Source: Henricia sp. BOLD:AAB3569 (lineage: Eukaryota; Echinodermata; Asteroidea; Spinulosida; Echinasteridae). Taken from it: DNA of 64,000 nt. The stretch lies in contig JBBELK010000006.1 of NCBI GenBank assembly GCA_037783545.1, positions 322,501-386,500 of the forward strand, written 5' to 3'. The position numbers and the translations under genes are program-made. The first letter of the stretch is position 1; the number at the start of each line of letters is the position of its first letter. The notes under the pieces are model-generated. The model ran no database searches, was not told the DNA's origin, and saw only the letters and a list, made by a program, of their open reading frames with translations. This document shows positions 46,401-54,745 of the stretch, one piece after another.

Positions 46401-49400
46401 CCGGGAATGTACGTACGTGCATTGTATGCTGTACCGTATGCACATCGTATCGTGTATGCATTCAAATGAAACCAATGATTAGCAAAATTGCTCCATCCAG
46501 CCTAAAAAAAATTATTTAGAGCCTTGCCGAGCAACAATAGAAACGCAAATTTTTAGTGTAATCAAAATCTGAATTTCTTTTTTGTAAGGGGCCGTCCAAA
46601 GTTGTCAAAATTCACGGTTCTACAAAGCGTAAGAAGGGGGAGTGGGGTCGAGGACCGCATAGGACTTTACATGCACTGTAAAATGTTGACATTTCACGAT
46701 AGTGAAACAAATTGTGATAAGTAGTATTTCGGGGGTTTTGAAAAATACTACGCTCTGTAGAACCATGAAAATGTTGACGACTTTGGACCGCTCCTAATTA
46801 AATTGACATTAAAATGTGCTGAAAATTTCCACTCGAAGATTGACTGGTTTTTTTTTCCCAATCAAAAAGGGGAGAAAATCAAGAAATTTCAACCAAGCCA
46901 CGTTGATTTCATTGAATCGATAAAAAAACAGAGAAATACTGTACAACGGTTAATTTCAACCACTAGAGTACTAAAGAGAAAACGTCACCCTTTGTGAGTT
47001 GCCAAGGTTACTTGGTCTACACTAATTAAACCAGTGATGAACTGTTTCCCTGCTCTTTAAAATGGACATTTCAGATTACCAGCGATCGTTTAGACCACCG
47101 AAATTTCGGCAAGAACCACTCAAAATGACACCTTATTTTTTTACCCAAAGCTTCCAAAAATGGTTCCAGACCAAAGAGAAACAGCTCTAGTCCTAATAAA
47201 AATGGTTTTTGACCTTAAAAAAATGGTTTTTGACCTTAACAAATTATTTTTAAAAACAAAAAATTAGGGCGACACAAAAATGTCGCCCTATTGAGCGTGT
47301 CGCCCTAATATAGCTTTTTTACACACAAAATGTCGCCCTATCCTAGCATTCATAGTTTTTCCCGCTTTCAGCCTTATATTATATCGATAAGCGTACCAAC
47401 GCCATTCTTATGTGCAAGTGATAAGTGCAAGTCGAAAAGCTTTAGCATGTCTTTGTCATTACTTAATTCTATATTCCGATTTTGCAGTACCAAACACTTA
47501 TTCAATAAGGATATTGTCTGAACTTGCACAACACTACAGAAACTAAGCTCCGTGTACATAAAAGAAAGCACATGCTTTCACGTATGTTACCGTTTGGCAT
47601 CGCACACCAGAAAGGAAGTTTTCAACTTGAACAAACTAAATTGGGCTTTCCTGCACGGCCGGCTTGGGAGAACAACCTCCATGTGCATTGAATTTCCAAA
47701 TTAAAAACAATGACTTGTTGGAGTTGGGTATCGGGGAAGTACACCCTGTTCACCCAGAGAGTTCATTCAGGTCCAAATTAAGGGAGGGGCCATGAGTATT
47801 TGAGGGTGAGGGTTAAGTCTGTCCCACTAAAGACCAGTTTTTCGCAAATGAGTGTTAAAGCCCAAGTACATCATTTGCAGTGACCCAAAGTTTTACTTTG
47901 ACAAGAAAAACCTGACTAAAAATATTGTTTTCCAATGTAAAATGGTACCTTTGTGGGAGAAATTGCCAACTGAAGGTGGTTTTTTTTTTTTTAAAATTGT
48001 TTGCAAACAATATTTTTACCATTCATTCAACACAAAAACCATGATTGGATTGTTAAGGGTTTCTGAAATATTACTACATGTGGCTGAAATTTATACAAGG
48101 CAGGAAAGGGGGGATGTGTCATGCTCTGGGGGTGCCATGCCCCCACAAATTGCCAGTGCCCAAGTTCCACCCCTCCCCCTCCCCCAAGGCAGATGCTCTA
48201 CCAGCTGAGTTGGTATGTGGTATACCGGTATGTGGTATACTGGTACTCTCTCATAGGTTCCCCAAGAACCTCATTCTTCTTTGTATAACTTGTATGGCAA
48301 TGACACTTTCTTGTTGCAGCATATGGAAGTTTCTGAAGAGAACGTTAAGGACTAAAGGCTGCCTACTGGTCACAGTTCCATCTCTGGAGAAGTCCTTTGC
48401 AGCTCTCGAGGTAAAACATCTTTCCTAAGTTGCTCTTCGACACTAGAATACTTTAAACTCTGTGACATATCATGGCTGAGGGGTTTGGGTCATTGATTGC
48501 AACACTTGATGTTGCCAGGTCGATACCCAGTCATGGTACCTGTGGGTTTTAGGAAGGCATTGAACCACAATTGCTTCATCTGCAGAGCTGCCAACCCTCC
48601 CGGATTTTGCAACAGATTCTCCGGAAAATTACTAATTTTGTGAGTCCTGAAATGGATAAAAACCCTCCTGGATTGCCTTGAAGATTTTTAGATGTGTTTA
48701 GAATCACAGAATTAACGTATTTTCCCAGATGTCTTTCCCAAAATCTGGGAGGGTTGGCAGCTCTGCATCTGCCAGAAGGCATGTAAAGTCGTTGGTGCAG
48801 TGTGTTGTGTAGTGCACTTAAAGAATCCCAGAGCACTCTTTCATGAAACGTAAGGGGATTCCCTGATGTCTCTAGCCGTCAGCTGCCAATGGCACCACCC
48901 ACATAATGTGTCGTCGTTGAGGAGGAAGGCATTTTTAAACTTTAGCCTATAAAATTATTAAATAATTTATTAAAGAAAGAAATAAATTAATAACTCTCTT
49001 TGGAGCATCCCCTGATAAAGCTTAAACTAAGGTCTTTATTTTACGGCGTATGTACTGTGCAGAAAGTGGATGATGGGTTAGTACTCTGTAGATGGTGGAT
49101 GATGGATGAATGGTCTAATTCAGTCACTGTACCAAAAGCAGTCTAACTTTACTTTAACTGAAAACAGTATCTGAGCAGCTTTTTAGCATCACAAATGTTT
49201 TAATTTCGGTTTTACTTTATTTAACACTCGTACAGTGTTTGGACAGTTTCATATCTGGTTCAAGTCACTGCTGTGGCCTACCGTCTCAATTAAGTTAAAG
49301 CTGCAGTCTCGTCATGCTGGAGGCACCAGACTAATATTAATGTTGAAACCAAATCAGTGCATTGATAGTTCATTATCAGATGGTCGTAAGGTCAATTGGC

Positions 49401-52400
49401 AGCCACTAGGTCCACATCCGAATCAAAACAAACCAAAATTCATTGTTCCATCACTGCAGTGAGATCATGGCTATTTTTACGTTCCCAACCATGCTTCTTC
49501 CATTTAAGTTAAAGCTGCAGTCTTGTTAGGACAGAAATGTTAAAACCAAATTGAGGCATCCTAGGCTGGATACGGCTTCAGGCTCGTTTTTTATTTCTAT
49601 TTAGGTCTTTCCACAGTAAAGGGGGCATTTTGGCAACACAGACCATATTTTCAAGGAAATTCCTTTGGTCTCAAAACAAAAGAAATAAGTTTAAGTTGTT
49701 TTGAAGAGATAACTTAGGCCCAAGCAGGGTTACAAATAGTGTGACAACATGCCTTTCTAAAAACCCTGTAACAAATTTCCAATATAACGCTCGTAACTGG
49801 GACGGCCTAAAATGTAACACAAGTGTCCGTCCTGGTTACGAGCGTATATTGGAAATTTGTACACAGGGTTTTTTAAAAGGCATGTTGTTGCACTATTTGT
49901 AACTCTTTTTGGGCCAAAGTTATCTCTCCAGAACAACTGAAATATTTCTTTTATTTTGACACCAGACAAAGGTATTTTCTGGAAAATATGGGCTTTGTTG
50001 CCAAAATATCCCCTTTACCGTGGAAAGACTTTCTAGATATTCTATCTTCGTCTATGTGCAGTTTACTTGCTTTTAATACGTTCCTTGAGCTTTTAAAAGT
50101 TCAATTAGTTGGTGTTCAATTAGTGTGGTGTTGTTACCATTGCTATCAACACTTTTTCTTGTCAACTCGTGAAGTAAAATATTTTGGGTAACTGCAAATT
50201 TGTATTGGGGCTTTAATTTTGTGAATTGTTTTGAAAACTAAGATTTCCTGCTTTAAAGAAAAACTGTCCCATCCTACTCTAGTGACCGCATCAAGACACA
50301 ACCTCAACAATTGACCTCACGCTTTCAGGAAGAGGATGTGTGGACAGATGGCCAAAACTTCCCCTTTTTCCTGTCTAACATCCTCAAATAAAGATAAATT
50401 TATCTGATCTTGGTTTGTTTTTGTCGCGGTGATGCCAAATTCCGGCCGGTGACCGATTGGTCGGAATGTTGACATATATGAGTAATGCCTCGGGTAGTAA
50501 AATATAGCATCGGTGCCTTGTTTGTTTTGAAGTAGTTTCCTGAAGTTCCCTTGTGTTTTGAACATCTAGGTATCTGAATTTCGATCAATGGTTTTTGCAG
50601 AAGGACATTGTGTTAATGTGTGGTTTACAGTACTGGCTGTAGTGTATGTCAGTTTCCTTGATAAATTCCATGGTGTAGTGATTTGTGTCATTTCCACTGC
50701 AGAAAACCACAGGCGGAGTACAATTGGTATATATGCCCTTGGGTTTGAACATTATTCACTCCAGCCTTGAGTTTGTTCAAATTTCAAAGAACACTGATCA
50801 GGCCAACCGGAAGGGCACCACAGCCAACTTTTTTTCAAATGCTCCTTGCATATCTTTTGCATTTTGAAGCATTTAGACATGGGTAGACCTGCATGTAATT
50901 CTGATAATGTTTTGTTAAAAAATCGGCCTACATCTTGGTTAATTATAGGTAGAGTACGTCATTTGCAGTGACCCCAATTTTTTTTTCACGTGTTGACAAG
51001 AAAAACCTTACTAAAAGTGTTAATAACAATGGTACCAAACACCACATGATTTTATTTCAGTCTAAAATGGTATTTTGTGCGAGAAATTAACAACTGAAGG
51101 TGGTTTTCTAAAAAAGTATTTTGCAAAAAAACTTGTTTACCATTCAATTCAACACAAAAACCATGCCTGGATTTTTCAAGTTTTCAGAAGTATTACTGCA
51201 CCTATGTGGCTGAAATATCCACAGGGCAGTTTCATCAACATGGGCTTCTAATCACGAGTGGAAATAACACCCCTTTTAACAGTTAACCAATCATGTGTTC
51301 TACCTTTAACAGTGTTGACTTGTTTCCTTTTTGGACTATTCTAACACTTCCTGACTGATAGCTAAATGTATTTTGTAAAGTTAAAACTCAAGGAAAACTG
51401 ACGCCAAAACTGATACGAAATGTCACGCATACAATAGAGTACTGAAGTGAAAACATTATCATAGTGTGTTGCCAAGGTTACTGGGTCTACAATAAAACAA
51501 GCGAACAGTTTCCCTGCGCTTTAGCAATGGACGTTTCAGATTACCAGGAAATGTTTAGACCCAGTTAACCTGGTAACTGACGTCACACTTTAGTAATCTA
51601 TTGAAAACTAGCACCATGTTTAGGAGTATGCTACTGCTGCTAATGACGTGACATAACAGATAGGTTTGCTCATGAATTTGGAATGAAAACAAATCTGTAG
51701 AAATGGGTCAGAACTATCAACAGTAGCATTAATAATAGCAGTGTTCCTTACATGTTTAAAGGCCCATTGTATCATTTGCAATGACCCAATTTTGTTTTTC
51801 ATGCATTGACAAGAAAAACCTTACTCAAAGTGTTGATAGCAATGGTAACAAACACAACATGAATTTATTTCCATCCAAAATGGTATTTCATGCTGAAAAT
51901 TGACAACCGAAGGTGGTTTTCTAAAAAAAATGTTCTGTGCACGAGACTTTTTTACCATTCACTTGTACACAAAATCCATATATAGGTTTTCAAGGTTTTC
52001 TGAAGCATTGATGCATCTAAGTAGCTAACATTTCTTCAGGCTAGTTTACCAACATTCTTCCTTAGATATGTTGCACTATTATTCCACAAATCTGTAAAAT
52101 GTTTTATCTTGCAAATGATGCATAGGGCCTTTAACTATCACGAAGTGCTTTTACATGGAGATACGTCGTCAAGCTTTGGCAGCCAAGCCAGAGACACAGA
52201 GGAAATTTTACTGCAAGCAAAAACATGTACCCTAGAATTATTTGTTTACACAACACACTGGACCAACACATGCAGGTGCGAATCCACATACAATCGCGGA
52301 CGTCCCTTTGTTCCTCTTTTGTTTGGACATAGTCTATTTTTCCTTACTCTCGTTGGTTTTGTACAGGAGCGAATCGCGGACGTTCGTTTGCCAATCGCGG

Positions 52401-54032
52401 ACGATATTGTTCTCTTTGTTAGACCTCCCTAAAACGTCCACGAATGTTTGGGAGAACAAGCGCAACACAACACACTGGACCAACAGATTTACATCCCATC
52501 CAAAGGATGGATCTATTGGGCTAAAGTGCCTTGCTCAAGTCAATATGCAAGTACAGTAACTCCGGTGGATTTAAACCCACAACCTTGAGGTGTTTCCACC
52601 CGAACTGCTAAAACTAATCTTCCAACATGTTTTTATGAAGTAGCTTTTAACTTGTTTATACCCCAGCTTGAGGCTATTTATGAACCCCTGAGGCATTGCT
52701 TCCGATGTCCAGCTCAAAGATTAAGGCCACGCTTCCTATTGCCAACAAGTTCTTGGCTATACTAGCGCCTGTGGGCTATTTGTCCTGCCAACGGGGCTGT
52801 AATTTAAAGGCCTATGTATCATTTGCAAGATAACACTTTTCGTGGAATAAGAGTGTAACATATCTAAGGAAGAATGTTGGTAAACTAGCCTGAAGGAATG
52901 TTAGCTACTTAGATGCATCAATGCTTCAGAAAACCTTGAAGATCTATACATGTATATGGATTTTGTGTACAAGAGAATGGTAAAAAAGTCCCATGCACAG
53001 GACTTTTTTAGAAAACCGCCTTTGGTTGTCAATTTCCAGCATGACGGAAATAAATTCATGTGGTTTTTGTTACCATTCCTATCAACACTTTGAGTAAGGT
53101 TTTTCTTGTCAACTCATAAAAAAACCAAAATTGGGTCATTTGAAATGATACAATGGCCTTTAAGGTGTAGGACAACACATAGAAATCAAGTATTTATACA
53201 GTGCACATCCACTAAGCAAGTTGTTCAGGGCAATCATTATCCCTGGTTACTGTGCTCAATGTTATCATTCCCTCGGGATGGGAGCATGCAGCCTAACCTG
53301 CCTGTTAGGTGCTCATGAGCGACTCACACAGACACTACCCTCACTCCCCTCGCAGGTACTCATTTGCTCCTGGGTGGCGAGGCAATTTGTGACAAATTAA
53401 CATGCACCATGACACAACCAGGGCTGCTTTCGAGCGCTCGTCCCTGGTGCTCCCAGGTGTTGGGAACGTTGCGTCACACACATGCGTACATGCGATAGCG
53501 CTCAAAAGTGTTATAGGGATCCCTAGTGCACCACGGTCATTAGGAATAACATTTTGTTTTCCACAAAATAAATCACAGATATCTGATGAAAATAAATCAT
53601 GAAAATATTTACAACATTTGGTTTCGATGTGGAAGCTTGAACATTCAAAATATCAACCTGCGCATGTCTCCCAGTTGTCCCGACGACTCGGAGGTCGGGA
53701 GCATTTGGTGCCACCATCTGGTGCACCAACGCGCTTTCGGGCGAGCACCAGGGAACACCAGGGATCCCTGGTGCCGCGCTCGAAAGCAGCCATGGATTTA
53801 AACCCACTATCTGTAGAATTAAACATTCATCGACCCTTTTGCCTATAGTTTCTTTACATTGCGAGCCTAAAATCATTTTATTTCTTTTAATCTCCAATAT
53901 TTTTCTGGCTAGATGACAACAGACTTGTCATCCTGGGTCAAGCAGCTTCCCCTTGAGCATCTCACCATGTGGATACAAGAGGATGAGGCAAGGGAGGAGG
54001 TCCAGATGATTAATCTTTACCAAGTTGTCTGA
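31408..54032 (+). CDS. Putative SAM-dependent methyltransferase-like protein, nine coding exons
   Basis: Coding exons: 31408-31600, 34252-34373, 35181-35325, 36785-36906, 40422-40532, 42011-42056, 43596-43656, 48320-48410, 53913-54032. They total 1011 bp and all phases agree, giving 336 aa. The N-terminus is charged and helical (LLGKLHRRNLPEFFEVVKER). Residues 139-149 (RNYCLDCGSHR) hold a CxxC pair that could bind zinc. From 179 the fold looks Rossmann-like: KTVVDIGSRLGPVLYA is motif I, IFGIEINPELCA (204-215) has the acidic residue after strand 2, DVVIAHNVFEFFAP (248-261) resembles motif IV, and GCLLVTVPSLEKS follows. The C-terminus is SSWVKQLPLEHLTMW and an acidic tail. Substrate and partners are unknown. 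Exon 1's donor (GTACAT) is weak; exon 3 could instead take the exon at 26102. Confidence 0.8.
31913..31974. repeat. Hairpin in intron 1
   Basis: GAAAGTCACCCAGGCC (31913-31928) pairs exactly with GGCCTGGGTGACTTTC (31949-31964). TGCTGATCTT inside the loop also pairs with AAGATCAGCA immediately after the right arm. Confidence 0.88.
32752..33430. mobile_element. Foldback element with a second palindromic element inside it
   Basis: Outer arms 32768-32814 and 33370-33416 are exact 47-bp complements (CTAAAAGTGTTGTTTTTGAC at the left end) with weaker extension outward. Inside, 33101-33150 and 33239-33288 are exact 50-bp complements (CAAAAGGAAAGTAGTCCCAC at the left end) enclosing GCGAGAGCAGCGAGAGCAGC. 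No coding capacity. Confidence 0.9.
34382..34523. mobile_element. Hairpin MITE 8 bp after the exon 2 donor
   Basis: 142 bp from TTAA to TTAA and almost fully self-complementary: ACAGGCTCGTCAGCAATGCG at left, GCATTGCTGACGAGCCTGTG at right. The stem continues through ATACGCAGCTCCAT and ATGGAGCTGTGTAT. Same family as 45084-45223 and 40555-40670. Confidence 0.88.
34950..35060. repeat. Iterated GTTTGACC(T)/AGGTCAAAC palindromes
   Basis: GTTTGACCTTTACGGCAAAG then GTCAAAC, followed by GGTTGACCTGTGACGTGAAA then GGTCAAAC. TATTGTTTGACC and GGTCAAACAATA close the whole unit. Confidence 0.75.
35437..35807. repeat. GAGTCC-rich interspersed repeat
   Basis: It has four tandem TTGGAGTCC units near 35470 and further GAGTCC words. 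It is bounded by CTGTAGTCAAGTCC at left and GGACTCGAGTCCTACAG at right, which are roughly inverted. Related GACTCGGACTCGAG-rich pieces lie at 45335-45445 and 55540-55615. Confidence 0.7.
35988..36185. mobile_element. Miniature foldback in intron 3
   Basis: ACAGAATTTCTTTGCTCTG and ACCAGCCAAAATTGT at left pair with ACAATTTTGGCTGGCAAC and GCAAAGAAATTCTGTAC at right. The related opening GGGCCAGTTTTATGGCGCTG recurs at 56767. Confidence 0.7.
36265..36370. repeat. Interspersed repeat family GTTGCCAAGGTTACTTGG, copy 1
   Basis: Landmarks GTTGCCAAGGTTACTTGGTC, CTGTTTCCCTGCGCTTTA and TTTCAGATTACCAG recur at 46998-47095, 51440-51605 and 59985-60130. Confidence 0.8.
36960..37035. repeat. G-rich low-complexity tract in intron 4
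   Basis: Runs such as GGTGGGGGAGAGATGATGAG and GGGGGAGGGGGTAGGG. Beyond it, from 37040 to 38490, I see nothing recognisable. Confidence 0.8.
38535..38990. repeat. Interspersed repeat shared with 58905-59170
   Basis: AAGTGGAATGCAAGCGATCG, GAGCAGTCTAGGC and CAAGCATTGT here match AAGTGGAATGCAAACGATCG, AGCAGTCTATAGGC and AATCATTGT at 58921. Both are followed by AT-rich sequence with a Kozak-free ATGGCCGC or GGAAGCCGCC motif. Confidence 0.55.
39294..39578. mobile_element. MITE with inverted ends of about 38 bp
   Basis: ATATGTGATGGGCTCTAGGA, AAATGAGTCACAAGTCGCG at left is inverted at right as CGCGACTTGTGACTCATTTT, CCTAGAGCCCGTCACATAT, with one mismatch. The centre carries three GCCTGGAAT(G/T)TCT repeats. 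Confidence 0.85.
40154..40223 (+). repeat. tRNA-derived SINE head (tRNA-like, threonine GGT-like loop)
   Basis: Acceptor strands GCCTTAT and ATAAAGC pair with one mismatch. The A box TAGCTCAGCTGAAAGAG, a 7-nt anticodon loop CAGGTGA and the T arm TCGGG-TACGAAT-CCCGA are present. Position 33 is A instead of T and the T loop is atypical, so this is probably a SINE promoter head. It is followed by non-tRNA sequence (CTTGCAGTTTTCTCTC). Confidence 0.6.
40555..40670. mobile_element. Hairpin MITE 22 bp after the exon 5 boundary
   Basis: GCAGGCTCGTCAATGCGCG is inverted as CGCGCATTGACGAGCCTGC, and CAGCTCCAT with ATGGAGC forms the inner stem. It resembles 34382-34523 but without clear TTAA ends. Confidence 0.85.
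40883..41036. mobile_element. piggyBac-like MITE
   Basis: TTAACCCTTTGAACCCTAAA at left and TTTAGTGTTCAAAGGGTTAA at right. TTAA target plus CCCTTTG terminus is the piggyBac pattern. 154 bp, non-coding. Confidence 0.75.
41130..41316. mobile_element. TA-flanked miniature element with GGCCACC motifs
   Basis: TACGGTGAAACTTG and AATGGCCACC at left; GGTGGCCTTAATAACGGG and TTTCACTGTA at right. Internal GGCCACTATAAA words repeat. A relative lies at about 54080-54476. A mariner-type origin is plausible. Confidence 0.6.
41654..41970. mobile_element. TTAAAGGAG-family MITE, second copy with decayed right end
   Basis: It starts TTAAAGGAGCGTGTCCAGAT and ends GAACAAGCTCCCTT instead of a clean CTCCTTTAA. 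Internal GGATATCGT words match the copy at 16658. Confidence 0.65.
42225..42430. repeat. TTAAAGGCC-family MITE fragment
   Basis: CATCATTTGCAATTACC, ATGAGTTGACAAGAAAAAAC and ACAATGGTAACAAATACCAC are family landmarks. Termini are missing. Confidence 0.7.
42449..43205. mobile_element. 757-bp TA-flanked element with GTCGGCAC-type ends
   Basis: CAGTTAACTCCGGCTAAGTC at left, GACTTGGCCAGAGTTTACTG at right, TA on both sides. GCCGACTT words are repeated near both ends. Tc1/mariner-like ancestry is a guess; no transposase is seen. Confidence 0.7.
43738..44611. mobile_element. Foldback element with arms of about 190 bp, next to exon 7
   Basis: Left landmarks TAGAAGAAAGGAAACTGAGA, CCAGGAAATCCAGAATACCT and TGAGCACCGATGGTTC are inverted at right as TCTTGGTTTCC, AGGTATTCTGGATTTCTTGG and GAACCATTGGTGCTCA. 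The arms carry several indels. A (TGAT)n tract at 43990-44015 and a second palindrome lie inside. Confidence 0.8.
44293..44393. repeat. Near-perfect palindrome of 101 bp inside the foldback
   Basis: GGGTGATATGAGAATATACC and GGTATATTCTCATATCACCC close the ends and the arms extend about 47 bp with a short CCTTCGG loop. Confidence 0.9.
44922..45065. repeat. TTAAAGGCC-family MITE fragment, reverse orientation
   Basis: GTGTTTGTTACCATTGCTAT, CAACACTTTTAGTTGGG, TTTTTCTTGTCAACTCGTGA and GGTCACTGCAAAT are complements of the family landmarks. Its outer end is broken by the hairpin MITE at 45084. Confidence 0.75.
45084..45223. mobile_element. Hairpin MITE, TTAA-flanked (TTAAAGGCACAGG family)
   Basis: TTAAAGGCACAGGCTCGTCA and TGACGAGCCTGTGCCTTTAA are exact complements. 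The stem runs to CAGCTCCATGCC and ATGGAGCTGCG. 140 bp. It is the best-preserved of three copies. Confidence 0.88.
45702..46019 (-). CDS. Candidate antisense exon encoding a membrane-protein segment
   Basis: On the - strand an acceptor-like CATCAG precedes an open 106-codon stretch and a GTTAAG donor-like site ends it, phase 0 at both ends. It reads LDTFKFPGMTPGLHKTVPFF, GTHQGMDYGKWLIYDLNNMN, LPCFREIMETIHSEPKIQIS and a hydrophobic SASGMFINGIVFLAIFL followed by TRVNHEQKS. The composition is protein-like and contains one probable membrane helix. No family was recognised and no partner exon was found, so it may be a retained fragment of another gene in this intron. Confidence 0.35.
46588..46795. 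mobile_element. MITE with GGGGCCGTCCAAAGT ends
   Basis: GGCCGTCCAAAGTTGTC and ACGGTTCTACA at left are inverted as TGTAGAACCATG and GTTGACGACTTTGGAC(C)GCTCC at right. AGTAGTATTTCGGGGG and AATACTACGCT are internal. Confidence 0.75.
46998..47095. repeat. GTTGCCAAGGTTACTTGG family, copy 2
   Basis: Shares GTTGCCAAGGTTACTTGGTC, CTGTTTCCCTGCTCTTTA and TTTCAGATTACCAGCGA with 36265. Confidence 0.8.
47862..48075. repeat. TTAAAGGCC-family MITE fragment, forward
   Basis: CATCATTTGCAGTGACCCAA, TGACAAGAAAAACCTGACTA, TGAAGGTGGTTTT and TTACCATTCATTCAACACAA follow the family order. Confidence 0.78.
48583..48765. mobile_element. MITE with CAGAGCTGCCAACCCTCC ends
   Basis: CAGAGCTGCCAACCCTCCCG is inverted as GGGAGGGTTGGCAGCTCTG. 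CATCTG directly flanks both sides (48577-48582 and 48766-48771). 183 bp. A hAT-like origin is possible, though the duplication is shorter than 8 bp. Confidence 0.78.
49605..50029. mobile_element. 425-bp element folding into one long hairpin
   Basis: GTCTTTCCACAGTAAAGGGG, GCATTTTGGCAACA at left; TGTTGCCAAAATATCCCCTT, TACCGTGGAAAGAC at right. Pairing continues through AACATGCCTTT / AAAGGCATGTTG and ATATAACGCTCGTAAC / GTTACGAGCGTATAT to the centre near 49815. Confidence 0.85.
50101..50220. repeat. TTAAAGGCC-family MITE fragment, reverse
   Basis: GTTGTTACCATTGCTATCAA, CACTTTTTCTTGTCAACTCG and GGGTAACTGCAAAT are complements of family landmarks, ending GGGGCTTTAA. Confidence 0.72.
50945..51240. 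repeat. TTAAAGGCC-family MITE fragment, forward
   Basis: GTCATTTGCAGTGACCCCAA, GTGTTGACAAGAAAAACCTT, CTGAAGGTGGTTTTCT and TTACCATTCAATTCAACACA in family order. The 3' end is lost. Confidence 0.78.
51440..51605. repeat. GTTGCCAAGGTTACTTGG family, copy 3
   Basis: Has GTGTTGCCAAGGTTACTGGG, AACAGTTTCCCTGCGCTTTA, GCAATGGACGTTTCAGATTA and GGTAACTGACGTCACACTTT. Confidence 0.8.
51756..52134. mobile_element. Complete TTAAAGGCC MITE, forward (T2/Kolobok-like)
   Basis: TTAAAGGCCCATTGTATCAT at left and ATGATGCATAGGGCCTTTAA at right. Inverted ends of about 26 bp, TTAA-flanked, 379 bp. It supplies the reference order for the fragments at 1240, 42225, 44922, 47862, 50101 and 50945. Confidence 0.82.
52804..53163. 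mobile_element. Complete TTAAAGGCC MITE, reverse
   Basis: Starts TTAAAGGCCTATGTATCATT and ends TGATACAATGGCCTTTAA, 360 bp. It runs opposite to 51756-52134 along nearly its whole length, so the two could pair in a transcript or single strand. Confidence 0.82.
53418..53795. mobile_element. Miniature element with GGCTGCTTTCGAGCGC ends, before exon 9
   Basis: GGCTGCTTTCGAGCGC (53422-53437) and GCGCTCGAAAGCAGCC (53776-53791) are exact complements. CCCTGGTG words repeat inside near both ends. It ends about 120 bp before the last coding exon. Confidence 0.72.
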
Positions 54033-54079
54033 CAAAATGAAAAATGTGCCTATATCCCTTCTGTAAGTCAAAACTGCTA

Positions 54080-54476
54080 TTGTGATGTGGCCATTTTTGT
54101 AAAGTGACCACCAGACATTAATTGTTTGGTTCCAAGTCAGTTTGTACACAATCATAATAGAGATAGCACCCTGGTATTGTGGCCACTGTGTAACACAGCT
54201 AGCAGCTGCTAGATGGCACTAGAATCTCTGGAAGTGAACCTGGATAATCTGGCCACACTAAATTGAAGCCAATCTGGGGAATTATAATTTATTACAGTCC
54301 TAATATAAAAGCTACCTTGATAAAGAGGCAACCTGCTTATAGTGCCCACCAATCTTTAGTCCCAAATGCCATGTGTACAATGCTAATGCAACTTATGAAC
54401 AGTGGCCACCAGTTTGTAGTTGCCAGTTTTTTTAAGATCCTGAGGGTGGCCACTATAGACAAGCTTCACTGAATGT
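54080..54476. mobile_element. Relative of the 41130 GGCCACC element
   Basis: GTGGCCATTTTTGTAAAGTG at left and GGTGGCCACTATAGACAAGC, TTCACTGAATGTA at right, with repeated GGCCACC and GTGCCCACC words. Confidence 0.5.
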
Positions 54477-54607
54477 ACCCTTAATACACTTTACTTTTAG
54501 GTGTTTTTCAACTGTAGACATGTACTCTTGTATGTTTTAGACTTTGCATATACACCTGTACATGTGCCTGCTATATACCTTTGTATTGTAGCCACCTGAT
54601 TATTCGG

Positions 54608-54745
54608 GAGATGCTAAAAGCCAGGCACTCCGTGCATGACGTAAACATTAATTGGGTACATTTTCTTCCATACCATGATGGTTCGTACACGGGCTGTGAT
54701 GGGAAAGCTTACGTCATGCACGGAGTGCCTGGCTTATAGCCTCTC
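54608..54745. mobile_element. Hairpin MITE with GCCAGGCACTCCGTGCATGA arms
   Basis: GCCAGGCACTCCGTGCATGA then CGTAA pairs exactly with TTACG then TCATGCACGGAGTGCCTGGC. Mismatched flanks GAGATGCTAAAA and TTATAGCCTCTC extend it. No gene is seen from 54750 to 56000 beyond the GACTCGAG-rich repeat at 55540. Confidence 0.85.
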
